A DNA stretch of 40,330 nt from an uncultured Wenzhouxiangella sp. (GCA_913057255.1 CAJXNU010000004.1:1-40330); one strand, 5' to 3'; counted from the first letter of the stretch, positions 19,225-29,819 are shown. The notes: generated by a model from the sequence alone, not told the origin. Translations and numbers: made by a program.

Positions 19225-21246
19225 ATGGAAAAGCGCTTCGAATTGGTGTCTAAGTATCAGCCAGCGGGTGATCAGCCCACTGCAATCGCCCAGCTGGTGG
19301 ATGGCTTGTCACAGGGCCACAGCCACCAGACTTTGCTGGGCGTGACCGGTTCAGGCAAGACATTCACCATGGCCAATGTGATCGCCAAGGCACAACGCCC
19401 CGCCTTGGTGATGGCGCCAAACAAAACCTTGGCTGCGCAATTGTATGGCGAGTTCAAGGCGTTCTTCCCCAACAATGCGGTGGAGTATTTTGTCTCTTAC
19501 TATGACTATTATCAGCCCGAGGCCTACGTGCCATCCACTGACACGTTCATTGAAAAAGATGCGGCCATCAATGAGCACATCGAGCAGATGCGATTGTCAG
19601 CCACCAAATCATTGCTCGAGCGTCCCGACAGTTTGATTGTCGCCACGGTCTCTGCCATTTATGGTTTGGGCGACCCCAGTTCTTTTTTGCAAATGACGCT
19701 GGCTCTCAATGTTGGAGACCACTTGCCGCAAAGAGCCATCCTTCGCCGGCTTGCTGAAATGCAATATGCCAGGAATGACTTTGAGCTGCGTCGCGGGACG
19801 TATCGAGTGCGTGGTGAGGTCATTGATATTTTTCCAGGCGACTCGGAGATTCAAGCCGTCCGCGTTGAGTTGTTTGACGACGAGATTGAAAAGATTGCCT
19901 ACTTCGATCCGCTCACAGGAGAGGTGCAACAAACGCTTGAGACATTGACCATCTTTCCAAAAACGCACTATGTCACCCCTCGCCAAGTGGTCCTCGATGC
20001 CGTCGATGCCATCAAAGCGGAGTTGAAGGAGCGTTTGGTGGTGTTGGAGCAGGCCAACAAATTGGTCGAGGCGCAGCGTCTTAGACAGCGAACGGAATAT
20101 GACATCGAGATGATGTTGGAGCTTGGTTATTGCCAAGGCATCGAGAACTATTCCAGACACCTCACAGGCAGACAGCCTGGTGAGGCGCCGCCCACTTTAT
20201 TTGATTACTTGCCAAAAGATGCGATTTTGATCGCCGATGAGTCCCATGTGACCATCCCCCAAATTGGCGGCATGTATCGGGGCGATCGATCGCGCAAAGA
20301 AACCCTAGTCGAGTTCGGCTTTCGCTTGCCATCGGCGCTGGATAATCGGCCATTGATGTTTGAAGAGTTTGCCGAGCGCGCCCCACAGATGATCTTGGTC
20401 TCGGCCACGCCAAGACAGTGGGAGGCTGATCACTCCCAACAAACTGTCGAGCAGGTGGTCCGGCCCACGGGCTTGGTCGACCCTGAGGTGGAAGTGCGGC
20501 CTGTGGCCAGCCAGGTGGACAATCTCTTATCTGAGATTCACAAGCGTGTGGCCCGCCAAGAGCGCGTCTTGGTGACGACTCTAACCAAGCGCATGGCAGA
20601 AAATCTGACCGAGTATTTGTCGGAGCATGATGTCAGGGTTCGCTATCTGCATTCCGATGTCGACACCGTTGAGCGGGTCGAGATTTTGCGTGATCTCCGT
20701 TTGGGTGCATTTGATGTGTTGGTGGGGATCAATTTGCTCAGAGAGGGGCTGGATTTGCCTGAGGTGTCCTTGGTCGCGATATTGGATGCTGACAAAGAGG
20801 GCTTTTTGCGCTCAACCGGGTCGCTGATTCAGACCATTGGCCGGGCTGCGAGGAATGTTCGGGGGAAGGCCATTTTGTATGCAGACCAGATCACCGATTC
20901 GATGGCCCGGGCAATCGAAGAGACGGAGCGACGTCGTACAAAACAAATCACCTTTAATGAAGAGCATGGCATCACGCCACAGACCATTTTAAAAAGTGTG
21001 GCTGACATCATGGCCGATGCGCACAACACGCCAGGCAAAAAGCCAGGCCAACGTCCAGGCCAAACCTCGAGCGCCCGTTCGGTGGTGTTGGAGTCGATGA
21101 GTCCTGAGCAAGCCGAGAAAGAAATTGCACGATTGGAAAAAGACATGCTCAAAGCGGCTGAGGCTTTAGAGTTTGAGACGGCGGCTCAGTTGCGTGACCA
21201 GATCGCTCAGCTCCGACGGGAGAGTCTTGGCCTAGTCCCTGCCTAA
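19225..21246 (+). CDS. uvrB: Excinuclease ABC subunit B
   Basis: [61 protein letters not shown]-terminal UVR motif. Confidence 0.99.
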   Translation: MEKRFELVSKYQPAGDQPTAIAQLVDGLSQGHSHQTLLGVTGSGKTFTMANVIAKAQRPALVMAPNKTLAAQLYGEFKAFFPNNAVEYFVSYYDYYQPEAYVPSTDTFIEKDAAINEHIEQMRLSATKSLLERPDSLIVATVSAIYGLGDPSSFLQMTLALNVGDHLPQRAILRRLAEMQYARNDFELRRGTYRVRGEVIDIFPGDSEIQAVRVELFDDEIEKIAYFDPLTGEVQQTLETLTIFPKTHYVTPRQVVLDAVDAIKAELKERLVVLEQANKLVEAQRLRQRTEYDIEMMLELGYCQGIENYSRHLTGRQPGEAPPTLFDYLPKDAILIADESHVTIPQIGGMYRGDRSRKETLVEFGFRLPSALDNRPLMFEEFAERAPQMILVSATPRQWEADHSQQTVEQVVRPTGLVDPEVEVRPVASQVDNLLSEIHKRVARQERVLVTTLTKRMAENLTEYLSEHDVRVRYLHSDVDTVERVEILRDLRLGAFDVLVGINLLREGLDLPEVSLVAILDADKEGFLRSTGSLIQTIGRAARNVRGKAILYADQITDSMARAIEETERRRTKQITFNEEHGITPQTILKSVADIMADAHNTPGKKPGQRPGQTSSARSVVLESMSPEQAEKEIARLEKDMLKAAEALEFETAAQLRDQIAQLRRESLGLVPA

Positions 21247-21249
21247 TCT

Positions 21250-21816
21250 ATGAGGAAATGCACAGTGGCTTACATTCAACCCAAACCACTCAGTGAGTAT
21301 CCATGGCCGGTGCGCTGGGTGCTCAAACGCCAGATCAGAGTCTATGGAGAAGTCTTGCCACCGGCTTTTCTGTGGGGTCGGCGACCGGGGTTGTTCTTTG
21401 GCCTGTTGGCGATGCTGGGCGTGTTTTCCAGGCCTCGCTTTCCGATCCCAGCCGAGATGAGGGCATTGGCATCGATTCGCATTGCCCAGCTCAATGGCTG
21501 TCATTTTTGTGTGGATCTCAATGCCCACTTGTATCTGGAAGCGAAAGGGCAGGCAGATAAAGCCAAGCAAGTCGCCGAGTGGGCATCAACTCAAGACGTG
21601 TTCAATGAAAAAGAAAAAGCCGTTTTGAGGTACGCCGAGGCCATGACCGAGAATTGCGCGAGCATCGATGCCTCATCGATTGAGGCGCTGCGCACTCATT
21701 TTTCCGACGATGAAATCACTGCACTGACGGCTTGGGTCGCCTTTCAAAACATGAGTGCGAAATTCAACACCGCCTTGGGTGCGGAGCCGCATGGATTTTG
21801 TGAGATTCCTCAGTAA
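21250..21816 (+). CDS. Carboxymuconolactone decarboxylase/AhpD-like protein
   Basis: RIAQLNGCHFCVDLNAHLYLEAKG, CxxC plus downstream His as in AhpD-like families. Confidence 0.85.
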   Translation: MRKCTVAYIQPKPLSEYPWPVRWVLKRQIRVYGEVLPPAFLWGRRPGLFFGLLAMLGVFSRPRFPIPAEMRALASIRIAQLNGCHFCVDLNAHLYLEAKGQADKAKQVAEWASTQDVFNEKEKAVLRYAEAMTENCASIDASSIEALRTHFSDDEITALTAWVAFQNMSAKFNTALGAEPHGFCEIPQ

Positions 21817-22733
21817 CCTTTGCTGAGATCTACCCGACCCAATGGGGGCTTTCCGGCCATTACATCTCGATAGCTCTGGGCCACCAAATCAGCGGCCTCT
21901 GAAGGGTCGGTCAGCGCCGCTGAGTGCGGTGAGACCCTAATCTGAGGATGTGTCCAAAAGGGATGGTCTTGGGGCAGGGGCTCTGTAGAAAAGACATCTA
22001 AGATGGCGTGTTTGGGGTGCCCAAGGTCCAGTGCTTTGAGAAGATCGGCCTCGACCAAGTGCGCGCCTCGGCCGACATTGATCAACACGCTGTCTCGGGG
22101 CATGTTCGCCATCAAGTTTTTATCTAGAATTCCGCGGGTTTCATCAGTTAGCGGTAACAAACAAATCAAATAATCCGACTGAGAGGCCAGCGTCATTAGC
22201 CCCGTCTGGCCGGTGTGCATCTGGATCGACTCAGGGCCATCCCCGCTGATGCTGTAGCCGCCGACTTCAAAGCCAAGCGCTTGGAATGCATGAGCCGCTT
22301 CTCGGCCCATGGCACCCATGCCAAGAATACCCACGCGAGGCTGATGGGTCGGTGCCCATGCTTGCCACTGTTTGGCTCGCTGCTGATTGTCGAATCGATT
22401 AAAGTCTCGCCAATGGGCAATGACCTGACCCACCAACCAAGTGGCCATGTCCCTGGCCAATTTCGGGCCAGCCAGTCGTCCGATGGGGAGGGTCTTGGGT
22501 ATGTCTGGGTCATTGACCAGATGTTCAATGCCAGCGCCCAAGGAGCTGATCGCTTTGAGATTGGGTAGGGTTTTAACCAATCCCTCGGGGTGTTTCCACA
22601 ACAGGGCAAATTCGATGTCGGTTGGCTCGCCCACCGCGGGCCAAATGCGGACATCGACATCGGGCAGACGTTTTTTGAGATCAGCGGCCAACCGCTCGTT
22701 GGAGCGGTCGGGCGCACAAATTAGCAAAGCCAT
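21810..22733 (-). CDS. ghrA: Glyoxylate/hydroxypyruvate reductase A-like 2-hydroxyacid dehydrogenase
   Basis: SSLGAGIEHLV, GILGMGAMGREAAHAFQALGF, CLLPLTDETRGILDKNLMANMPRDSVLINVGRGAHLVEADL; start MALLICAPDRS. Confidence 0.9.
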   Translation of the reverse strand: MALLICAPDRSNERLAADLKKRLPDVDVRIWPAVGEPTDIEFALLWKHPEGLVKTLPNLKAISSLGAGIEHLVNDPDIPKTLPIGRLAGPKLARDMATWLVGQVIAHWRDFNRFDNQQRAKQWQAWAPTHQPRVGILGMGAMGREAAHAFQALGFEVGGYSISGDGPESIQMHTGQTGLMTLASQSDYLICLLPLTDETRGILDKNLMANMPRDSVLINVGRGAHLVEADLLKALDLGHPKHAILDVFSTEPLPQDHPFWTHPQIRVSPHSAALTDPSEAADLVAQSYRDVMAGKPPLGRVDLSKGY

Positions 22734-22764
22734 GACACCGACTCCATCAGGCCCGATCGAAGAC

Positions 22765-24027
22765 TTAGCGTGATTGCTGTCTTTGGCGATACCGCTCGTA
22801 GAGTGCTCGGCCCTTGACCGCACTGAGATCGTAGGCTTGGCCATCGATCCAGACATGCGTGATCTGTGTCATGGGTTCGAGTGGGTGGCCATTGGCAGCA
22901 AATAAACTGGCACGTTTTCCGACTTCAATGGAGCCCAGCTCCTCATCGACGCCAAGAATCTCGGCAGGCCACAGGGTCACTGACTTAATGGCTGTGTCTA
23001 CATCTAAGCCATGGGCCACTGCAGTACCTGCCTGAAAGGGGAGGTTTCTCGCGTTGGCCACATCCATGCCTCTGGTGGCATCAGCGATGGCAAACTTCAC
23101 ACCCGCCTCGGCCAAACGAGCAGGCGCCACAAAGCTTGAATCATAGGCCTCGTGCCGGCGCATGGGAAGGGCATAGACGTTTTTCAAAATCACTGGGATA
23201 TTGTCTTCGGCCAATCGAGGTGCAATGTGTTGCACATCCGGCGTGGCCACCAAGATGATGTTCTCAAAACCTTGGTCCTGGGCCCAATCAAGCGCTGCTT
23301 CCATCGCATCATAGCGATTGGCATGCAACATCAATGGGACTTCGCCAGCGAGCATTGGGCCGAGTGCTTCGAGCTGATCATTTCTTTTGGGGGCCGGTAA
23401 GCCATTGCTCAGGGAGGCTTCCATGGCTTGATGCCAATGCCGGGCTTGGTCGAGCGTCCGGTTGATGATTTTTAGATCTTCATTGTCAGCGTCATCGACC
23501 GCACCTGGCGGAAATGCGATGTGCATGCCAGCCTGTGGGCGAATCACCATGTCCTCCCAGATCCAGCCATCGAGGTTCATCACGGCAGAGTGGCCGCGGA
23601 TGAGGCCACCACCCGGGATGATATGGGCGCTCAACACGCCGCCGGCGATGCTCGCTGGTAAGAGTTGAGAATCATGGTTCACCGCCACTTCAACATTCAA
23701 GGCGGCGTTGATATTGCCCATCTCTGAGGTATCCACCGTCCCTGAGACCGAGCTGATTTCAGTCAGCCCAAGCTGAGTGGCTGGGTGGACGAAGCCGGGG
23801 TAGAGCTGATGGCCTGTCATATCCACCACCATGGCATCGGCTGGGATCTCAACATCTGTACCCACCGCCTCAATGAAGCCATCTCGAATCACAACGGTGG
23901 CATTGTCGATCGAAGGGGCAGCGATTGGATGGACGGTCGCACCCTGTAGAACAGTGATCTGGGCACTGGCCGACCACGACAAGGCCAGCCCAGTGGCCAA
24001 GAGCAGAGATGCGATTTTAGTTTGCAT
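22765..24027 (-). CDS. Exported amidohydrolase-family protein with degenerate metal site
   Basis: Signal peptide MQTKIASLLLATGLALSWSASA; amidohydrolase beginning and end (VVIRDGFIEAVG.., LYPGFVHPA.., LGSIEVGKRASLFAANGHPLE), but no HxH after YPGF. Confidence 0.88.
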   Translation of the reverse strand: MQTKIASLLLATGLALSWSASAQITVLQGATVHPIAAPSIDNATVVIRDGFIEAVGTDVEIPADAMVVDMTGHQLYPGFVHPATQLGLTEISSVSGTVDTSEMGNINAALNVEVAVNHDSQLLPASIAGGVLSAHIIPGGGLIRGHSAVMNLDGWIWEDMVIRPQAGMHIAFPPGAVDDADNEDLKIINRTLDQARHWHQAMEASLSNGLPAPKRNDQLEALGPMLAGEVPLMLHANRYDAMEAALDWAQDQGFENIILVATPDVQHIAPRLAEDNIPVILKNVYALPMRRHEAYDSSFVAPARLAEAGVKFAIADATRGMDVANARNLPFQAGTAVAHGLDVDTAIKSVTLWPAEILGVDEELGSIEVGKRASLFAANGHPLEPMTQITHVWIDGQAYDLSAVKGRALYERYRQRQQSR

Positions 24028-25516
24028 GGAAAACACAGTATTCATCATGGTCCAATTCCGATGGTCGGTAGCCTGTCAAGTGACGGGCAAAGTTGAAAGT
24101 TTGGCGTTTTGCGGTAGCCGGTGAGTCGGCTGGGTCAGTATCCGTTTCGGTAGCACCAGCGTCATCCTCACCTTGGTTTAGCACCATGGCCATGAGCTCG
24201 GCGCGTTCTGCTTCAAGTGCCTCCTGCATGCGCTGATCCGCTTCCCGATCAAAGTACAACCGACCATCCACCCAAGTTTGGGTGACTTTGCTAAAGGCGC
24301 TCAGTGGGTGCCCATCCCATAAAACCAAATCGGCATCATATCCTTCAGCGATTCGACCAATTTGGTCACCGGCGCCAATCTGATCTGCTGAATAAGCGGT
24401 GATCATTTTGAGCGCTTCATGCGGATCGACACCACCGTAGCGGACGGCTTTGGCAGCATCGAGATTCATGCGTCGAGCCAGCTCTGGGTTGTCAGAGTGC
24501 AGGGCGGTCAACACGCCAGCCTCGTGCATGAGCGCCGGGTTATAGCCAATCGCATCAGTGGCTTCGGCTTTAAAATTCCACCAGTCGATGAAGGTGGAGC
24601 CACCGGCGCCATGCTCGGCCATTTGTGGGGCGATCTTGTAGCCTTCTAAGATGTGCTGCAAGGTCTTAATCCGGAATCCAAAGGATTCGGCGGCTCGCAT
24701 GAGGGCCAAGGCCTCATCGGCGCGGTAGCCATGCGAATGGACGTCAAGTTGTCCATTGATGATCTCAACGATCGCCTCCATTTCGTGATCGGGTCGGGGT
24801 GGAATGCGATTTCTTGCTGCCCGCCCGGTTGGCATGGACTCTTTTGCTTTTTGGTAGTCCGCGGCGGTTTGAAACTTCTCGCGAATGACTTGCTCCACAC
24901 CGGGACGTGTTTGAGGATAGCGCGGTTCTGCAGGTCGCCAGTTGCTTTGCTTAGGGTTCTCGCCCAAAGCAAACTTAATGCCTGGCCGAGCGCCTTCAAA
25001 AATGAGCTCCTCGGGTGAGGCCCCCCAACGCATTTTGATGGTGGCCATTTGACCACCAATGGCATTGGCCGAGCCATGCAAGAGATTGATGGTGGTTACG
25101 CCACCGGCCAGTTGCCGATAGATATTGATCGACTCAGAATCCACCACATCACGAATTCTGACATCGGCGGTGCTGATGCGGGAGGCCTCATTGACGCCAC
25201 CAATAATCGCTGCATGTGAGTGGTTATCCACGATGCCGGGTGTGATGTGATGGTCCGTGCCATCAATTTCAATGGCGCCACGGGGGGCGTCGAGATCGAC
25301 ACCAATAGCGACAATCTTTCCGCGCCTAAAGAGCACATCGGCATTTTCAATGATATCGCCCTCGGTGGCTGGCCAGACCGTGACATTGCGAATGACCACA
25401 GCCTCAGGCTGAGGTGGTTCAGGGCTGTTCCAAGCTTCAATGTCCGGTGTCCATTCGGCAGCATGAGCCGTGACGATGAGACCACACGAAAGAATCAGTG
25501 TAAGTAGGTGTCGCAT
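24017..25516 (-). CDS. Exported amidohydrolase (imidazolonepropionase-like) with intact metal motifs
   Basis: ITPGIVDNHSHAAI, LDVHSHGYRADEAL, LQHILEG, LTALHSDNPELARR, GRIAEGYDADLVLWDGHPL; signal peptide. Confidence 0.93.
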   Translation of the reverse strand: MRHLLTLILSCGLIVTAHAAEWTPDIEAWNSPEPPQPEAVVIRNVTVWPATEGDIIENADVLFRRGKIVAIGVDLDAPRGAIEIDGTDHHITPGIVDNHSHAAIIGGVNEASRISTADVRIRDVVDSESINIYRQLAGGVTTINLLHGSANAIGGQMATIKMRWGASPEELIFEGARPGIKFALGENPKQSNWRPAEPRYPQTRPGVEQVIREKFQTAADYQKAKESMPTGRAARNRIPPRPDHEMEAIVEIINGQLDVHSHGYRADEALALMRAAESFGFRIKTLQHILEGYKIAPQMAEHGAGGSTFIDWWNFKAEATDAIGYNPALMHEAGVLTALHSDNPELARRMNLDAAKAVRYGGVDPHEALKMITAYSADQIGAGDQIGRIAEGYDADLVLWDGHPLSAFSKVTQTWVDGRLYFDREADQRMQEALEAERAELMAMVLNQGEDDAGATETDTDPADSPATAKRQTFNFARHLTGYRPSELDHDEYCVFHAN

Positions 25517-27255
25517 TATTGTGCCTCCCCGACTAGATTGGATGCGGTGGCTTGCTCTGGGCTCGCGGCCGCCACTTGTCTTTGTCCGCGCAACGTGAAC
25601 TCACCGAAAGGCCCCGACCCATTGCCTCGGGCCGAGTCACCATTGATGGTGAGCTTCAAGGTGATGGTGCCGGTGCCACCGAATCGGGAGGAGTCAATGG
25701 TGGCGATCAGTTGATCATCGCTGACTTCGGCGCTGGTTAATGGTGAATCATTGCCCATCACCGATAAAGTGCCTTGGATGTTTGAGGGTGTGCCGGTGAG
25801 AATGAGCTGTCCATCCACATCGCCCATGCCACCCAGCCCGAGCGTGAGCGCCCAAGTGCCGACAGGATCCACCGATGGGGGTTTGATGGCGGCCAATTCA
25901 TACCTCATCCCATCCACCCATACATCGGATATCTTCGGGCTTTCGGAAATTAACTCGCCTTCGGCGACAATCAGATTGGCCATCATCCCAGGTGCGACTT
26001 TGCCTGCCCGGTCGCTCAGCAACAGCCATTGGGCCGGTGCAGTGGTCACCGCGGCCAAAGCAACATCGGGATCGAGCCCTCTGTCGACCGCTTTGGCCAA
26101 GTTTTTTAGGAAGTCTCCGGGTTGGCTCGATCCATGACTGGTAAAAATCATATCCACTCCCGCCTCATGCAAGGTCTTGGGATTGTCTGGCGCTCGATGC
26201 CAATGCCTTAGCGCCTCCAAAGATACGTTCCGGTCGTTTTCATCTTTGACATCGGGGGCATCGGGGAAGTTGATTGGAATGATGTGCAAGACGTCAGTCC
26301 CTGTGATGTCATCGAGTCGTTGATACTCGGCACCATGGCCGACGATGGCCAGCTGCGTTTCATCGAATTGGACAAAGGAAAGAATGCGCAGGGTATCGAG
26401 TAGATCTTGTGACGAGAACACCAAAGGCGTTCCACCATTGAGCGACCGGCCCAGCTCATCCAATCCTTCAAACCATTGAGGGCGGGGTTGGGCGGGGTTG
26501 AGTGCCCAAGCGTTACGCGCCTCGGTTTGCCAAGCGGCATCCGAAAACGTTTGTCGAACCAAGGCCACAGCGCCCATCAGCGAGCTGGGAAATTGCCGGC
26601 GACCAGCACGACCTTCAAAACTGGCAAACTGGCCAAATTCAGGGTCAATGACGTTGTGCGACATGCCTCCTTCACCTAGGTTGGCCACCACGCCACTGCC
26701 ACGCAGCAGACCATGGCTGGGCGCAAATACAGCGGTGGTAAAGCCCGCCCGACGCAGTTGCTCGACCTGGTCTTGAGGCCAGTGTGTGGCACTGATTTTG
26801 GCATCGGGTTTGATGAGTGCATGCCGCCCAGCCGGCGTGGGCGAATCGCTTGAGTCCTCTTGAGGTGACGTGTCGATCTGAAAATGCGGCTCGATCAGTC
26901 CAGCGTAAATGGTGATGGGCGGCTGATCGTCGTCCCGTTCAAATCGGTGAATGCGCGCATCGGCGGGAACTTCGACATTAGCACCAACGGCCTCAATAAT
27001 TCCATCTCGAATCACGACCGTGCCAGATTCAATGATTTCTCCCGGCTCAGTGACAATCCTGACATCAATGATGGCATGTACATTTGGGGACGGTTGGCGA
27101 AGGTCAGCCAATGCAATGGAGCTGACGGCGAGCGATAAGACGGCCACTAACCACCATCGATGGCGAGGTGGCTGTTGGCTTCTATTGCGGTGGATGGTCT
27201 GCAAGACAATCTCCTGAAGTATCAGTCGTTCGGGTGTCGACTGACTATACAACAC
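25516..27255 (-). CDS. Exported amidohydrolase-family protein with degenerate metal site and C-terminal beta-rich extension
   Basis: Hydrophobic signal WWLVAVLSLAVSSIALA; IYAGLIEPHFQIDTS lacks HxH; DRAGKVAPGMMANLIVAEG; C-terminal VGTWALTLGLGGMGDVDGQLILTGTPSNIQGTL. Confidence 0.87.
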   Translation of the reverse strand: MLYSQSTPERLILQEIVLQTIHRNRSQQPPRHRWWLVAVLSLAVSSIALADLRQPSPNVHAIIDVRIVTEPGEIIESGTVVIRDGIIEAVGANVEVPADARIHRFERDDDQPPITIYAGLIEPHFQIDTSPQEDSSDSPTPAGRHALIKPDAKISATHWPQDQVEQLRRAGFTTAVFAPSHGLLRGSGVVANLGEGGMSHNVIDPEFGQFASFEGRAGRRQFPSSLMGAVALVRQTFSDAAWQTEARNAWALNPAQPRPQWFEGLDELGRSLNGGTPLVFSSQDLLDTLRILSFVQFDETQLAIVGHGAEYQRLDDITGTDVLHIIPINFPDAPDVKDENDRNVSLEALRHWHRAPDNPKTLHEAGVDMIFTSHGSSQPGDFLKNLAKAVDRGLDPDVALAAVTTAPAQWLLLSDRAGKVAPGMMANLIVAEGELISESPKISDVWVDGMRYELAAIKPPSVDPVGTWALTLGLGGMGDVDGQLILTGTPSNIQGTLSVMGNDSPLTSAEVSDDQLIATIDSSRFGGTGTITLKLTINGDSARGNGSGPFGEFTLRGQRQVAAASPEQATASNLVGEAQ

Positions 27256-27304
27256 CCAGTGAAAGAATTGCTACGGGAGGCCGGCTTTGCTTTAAGTTTG
27301 GCGC

Positions 27305-28234
27305 TTAAGCGGTTGCGCGTCGGCGCATCATCACTGCACCCCACAGGAGGGGTAGGGCAATCAACCACCCCAGCCACATCATTGGGGATACAAAGGTCTC
27401 AAGGATTTGTAGGATGCCGGTGCCATGACCCATGACCTCATTCGAATCTTCAATGCCCAGTTTAAGACTCAATGGCAATGGGCTCTCGCCAAAACGACGC
27501 GCTGCCCAGCCTAAAGGTTCAAACCCATTGAGCTGCCCAAAGTTAAGAAACCGCCATCCGCTGATGGTCATGCTGATGATGGCCAGTATAGCGATGGCGA
27601 CAAACAGTGGCGAGCGCGGGGCCCATGAAGAGCAAAATAGCAAATAGGCATACACAGGGAGTAACCAAAAGCCCTGAGCCATCAATGCAAGAAGAAAGGT
27701 GAAAGCATGACCCAGGACCAAATCAGCCCGAAATAAAAATGGCCAAATGGGCAGATCGGCCATCAGTCCATAAACCGAGATGATGGATAGGAATAGGAGC
27801 TGAGTGATGGATAGGAAGAACCAATAGCTCAATGGGAAGATCACAACCGCCATCACGATCTTGGAAATCACGGTGAGTCGATCAGACACCGGGAGGCTTT
27901 TCCAAAACAAGATGGAGCGATCTTTTCTTTCATCAAAAAGGGCGTGGCCCACATAAAAAATAATCACCAAGCTCAAAGGAATAAAAAAAGGTATGGTCAG
28001 GGCGGAGAGCACGGCGCGCGTGACCTGATATCGATCCTCAATGCTCATGTCCCCAGGAAGGGCAGCCAAGCCCGTCATGCCATCGCTGTTGAGACGAAAT
28101 GCGATGTCGTTGGAGAACAGCAGGGTACCCAGTACCAGGGCAATTAAGACGGTGCCGACAATAACCGGCAGCCAAAGGCAGGTGCCTTTGTTTTCTAGGA
28201 TCTCTTTCCTAAGTAATGTGATTAGTGCGCTCAT
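27305..28234 (-). CDS. ABC transporter permease (ABC-2 type)
   Basis: Multiple hydrophobic helices; coupled (ATGA-type overlap) to an ABC ATPase gene. Confidence 0.85.
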   Translation of the reverse strand: MSALITLLRKEILENKGTCLWLPVIVGTVLIALVLGTLLFSNDIAFRLNSDGMTGLAALPGDMSIEDRYQVTRAVLSALTIPFFIPLSLVIIFYVGHALFDERKDRSILFWKSLPVSDRLTVISKIVMAVVIFPLSYWFFLSITQLLFLSIISVYGLMADLPIWPFLFRADLVLGHAFTFLLALMAQGFWLLPVYAYLLFCSSWAPRSPLFVAIAILAIISMTISGWRFLNFGQLNGFEPLGWAARRFGESPLPLSLKLGIEDSNEVMGHGTGILQILETFVSPMMWLGWLIALPLLWGAVMMRRRATA

Positions 28235-29118
28235 GTGAGGCTCTCCTGATTGGGCTGGCCCATCAAGGCGACAAATAAATCCGCAATGCTGGGTTGGCGC
28301 ACATCACCGAGCGAGTGCAGGAGACTAGGATTCTTGTCCTGAAACAATAAAATGTGTCGGCCCATGACGACTCGCTCGGCAATAGGGTGATGCTCTTTGG
28401 CTGCCGCTAGCTGATCTGATTTGACTTCTAACTCAACATAGCGCGCGGCGATGTCTTCCATCGACGCATCCAAAACCAATTGGCCATTCTTAATAAAGAT
28501 CAAATCGGTCAGGATGTGCTCGATCTCCTCGGCCTGGTGTGTGGTGATTAAGATGGTGCGATGTTCGTTGAAATAGTCGTTGAGTAAATTCTCGTAAAAC
28601 TTCTTCCTAAACAACAAATCAAGGCCCAATGTAGGCTCATCTAAGACCAAGAGGTCGGCATCGATGGCCATGACCAAGGCCAAATGCAGTTGCACCACCA
28701 TGCCACGAGACAAGTTCCCAATTTTTGCATCCAGCCGGACATTGGATTGAGCCAGATAAGCCATGCATTTTTCTCGGCTGAATCGGGGATGCAGGCCCTG
28801 GGTGATGTCGATCATCTGAGAAACCTTGGCCCAGCGAGGCAATACGGCGACATCGGCAATAAAGCATACCCGCTCCATCAGCTGATCACGCTGAGTACTG
28901 GGGTCTAGACCGAGAACTTGGAGTTCGCCTTTGTAGGGTGTTAGTCCAAGAATTGATTTTAGGGCGGTGGTTTTGCCCGATCCATTGGGGCCAATGAGGC
29001 CCACGATTCGACCCGGTGCGATATCGAGTTGGATGCCGTCGAGTGCTTTGATTCGTCCACGCTGATAGTGGCGACTTAAGTCATTGGCCTTAATGATCGC
29101 TTGAGTGGCTGAGTTCAT
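28231..29118 (-). CDS. ABC transporter ATP-binding protein
   Basis: Walker A GLIGPNGSGKTTALKS; NLSRGMVVQLHLALVMAIDADLLVLDEPTLGLD. Confidence 0.96.
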   Translation of the reverse strand: MNSATQAIIKANDLSRHYQRGRIKALDGIQLDIAPGRIVGLIGPNGSGKTTALKSILGLTPYKGELQVLGLDPSTQRDQLMERVCFIADVAVLPRWAKVSQMIDITQGLHPRFSREKCMAYLAQSNVRLDAKIGNLSRGMVVQLHLALVMAIDADLLVLDEPTLGLDLLFRKKFYENLLNDYFNEHRTILITTHQAEEIEHILTDLIFIKNGQLVLDASMEDIAARYVELEVKSDQLAAAKEHHPIAERVVMGRHILLFQDKNPSLLHSLGDVRQPSIADLFVALMGQPNQESLT

Positions 29119-29489
29119 CCGTTTTGTGCCTTTTTCGTGGATGGGGGGAGGGGGAGCTCATCCCATGACAAATTCAATTGTTGGATTTGATCGACGATTT
29201 GTGGCCAAACAGTGGTTAAAAAGCGCGTGCGCTCATCGTGTAGCAATTGATCCTTCGCACCGATTTTGATCCGCATGCCGATGCCACGCTCGGCCGCGAC
29301 CAGGCCTTCATCCACAAGGATTTGGTAAGCCTTAGAGACAGTGATTGGGTTGACTTGCAGATCAATGGCCACCTGGCGAACGGAGGGCAACAGGTCGCCC
29401 TCATTGAGTTCACCGTCTAATATATTGGCCACCGTCCGATCACGGAGTTGCTGGTAAATCGGGGTGCTTTGATCCCAGGGCAGGCTCAC
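29115..29489 (-). CDS. GntR-family regulator, YtrA subfamily
   Basis: STPIYQQLRDRTVANILDGELNEGDLLPSVRQVAIDLQVNPITVSKAYQILVDEGLVAAERGIGMRI; short C-terminal domain; coupled to the ABC ATPase. Confidence 0.93.
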   Translation of the reverse strand: MSLPWDQSTPIYQQLRDRTVANILDGELNEGDLLPSVRQVAIDLQVNPITVSKAYQILVDEGLVAAERGIGMRIKIGAKDQLLHDERTRFLTTVWPQIVDQIQQLNLSWDELPLPPSTKKAQNG

Positions 29490-29524
29490 GTGCGCTTCAC
29501 TCTAGCAATGATCCATTTCAACGC

Positions 29525-29803
29525 TTATTCGCTGCGCGGCTCTGGCTTGGCCCAGGGCAACAGGCGGGGCAAGTCAAAGCGGATCCGAGATGGACTGACT
29601 GCTTTGGCGCTTTGCTGCTCAGTGTGGGTGAGTGCATCCGCTGTCTGTGACTGCTCAGTTTGAACATTGCCAAGCAACACTGGGGCCTCATCGCTGCCCT
29701 GATGCAGATCAACATAGAAAGCAAGCGCCATCGAGACGCCGGCTGCCAAGATCGCTAGATGATGCGGAATTCTCAGCTTTTTTCGAGTGGTGGCAGGCAA
29801 CAT
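29525..29803 (-). CDS. Small single-pass membrane protein, first gene of the GntR/ABC operon
   Basis: 92 aa, TM segment HLAILAAGVSMALAFYV; Shine-Dalgarno CAGGAG before ATG; predicted promoter/operator immediately upstream. Confidence 0.65.
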   Translation of the reverse strand: MLPATTRKKLRIPHHLAILAAGVSMALAFYVDLHQGSDEAPVLLGNVQTEQSQTADALTHTEQQSAKAVSPSRIRFDLPRLLPWAKPEPRSE

Positions 29804-29819
29804 GGTTGACTCCTGTACT

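Noticed and set aside
19609-20160. Long antisense ORFs inside uvrB, fadE, fadB, thiolase and metH genes
   Set aside because: They mirror well-supported genes on the other strand, have no recognisable domains and are typical antisense shadows.
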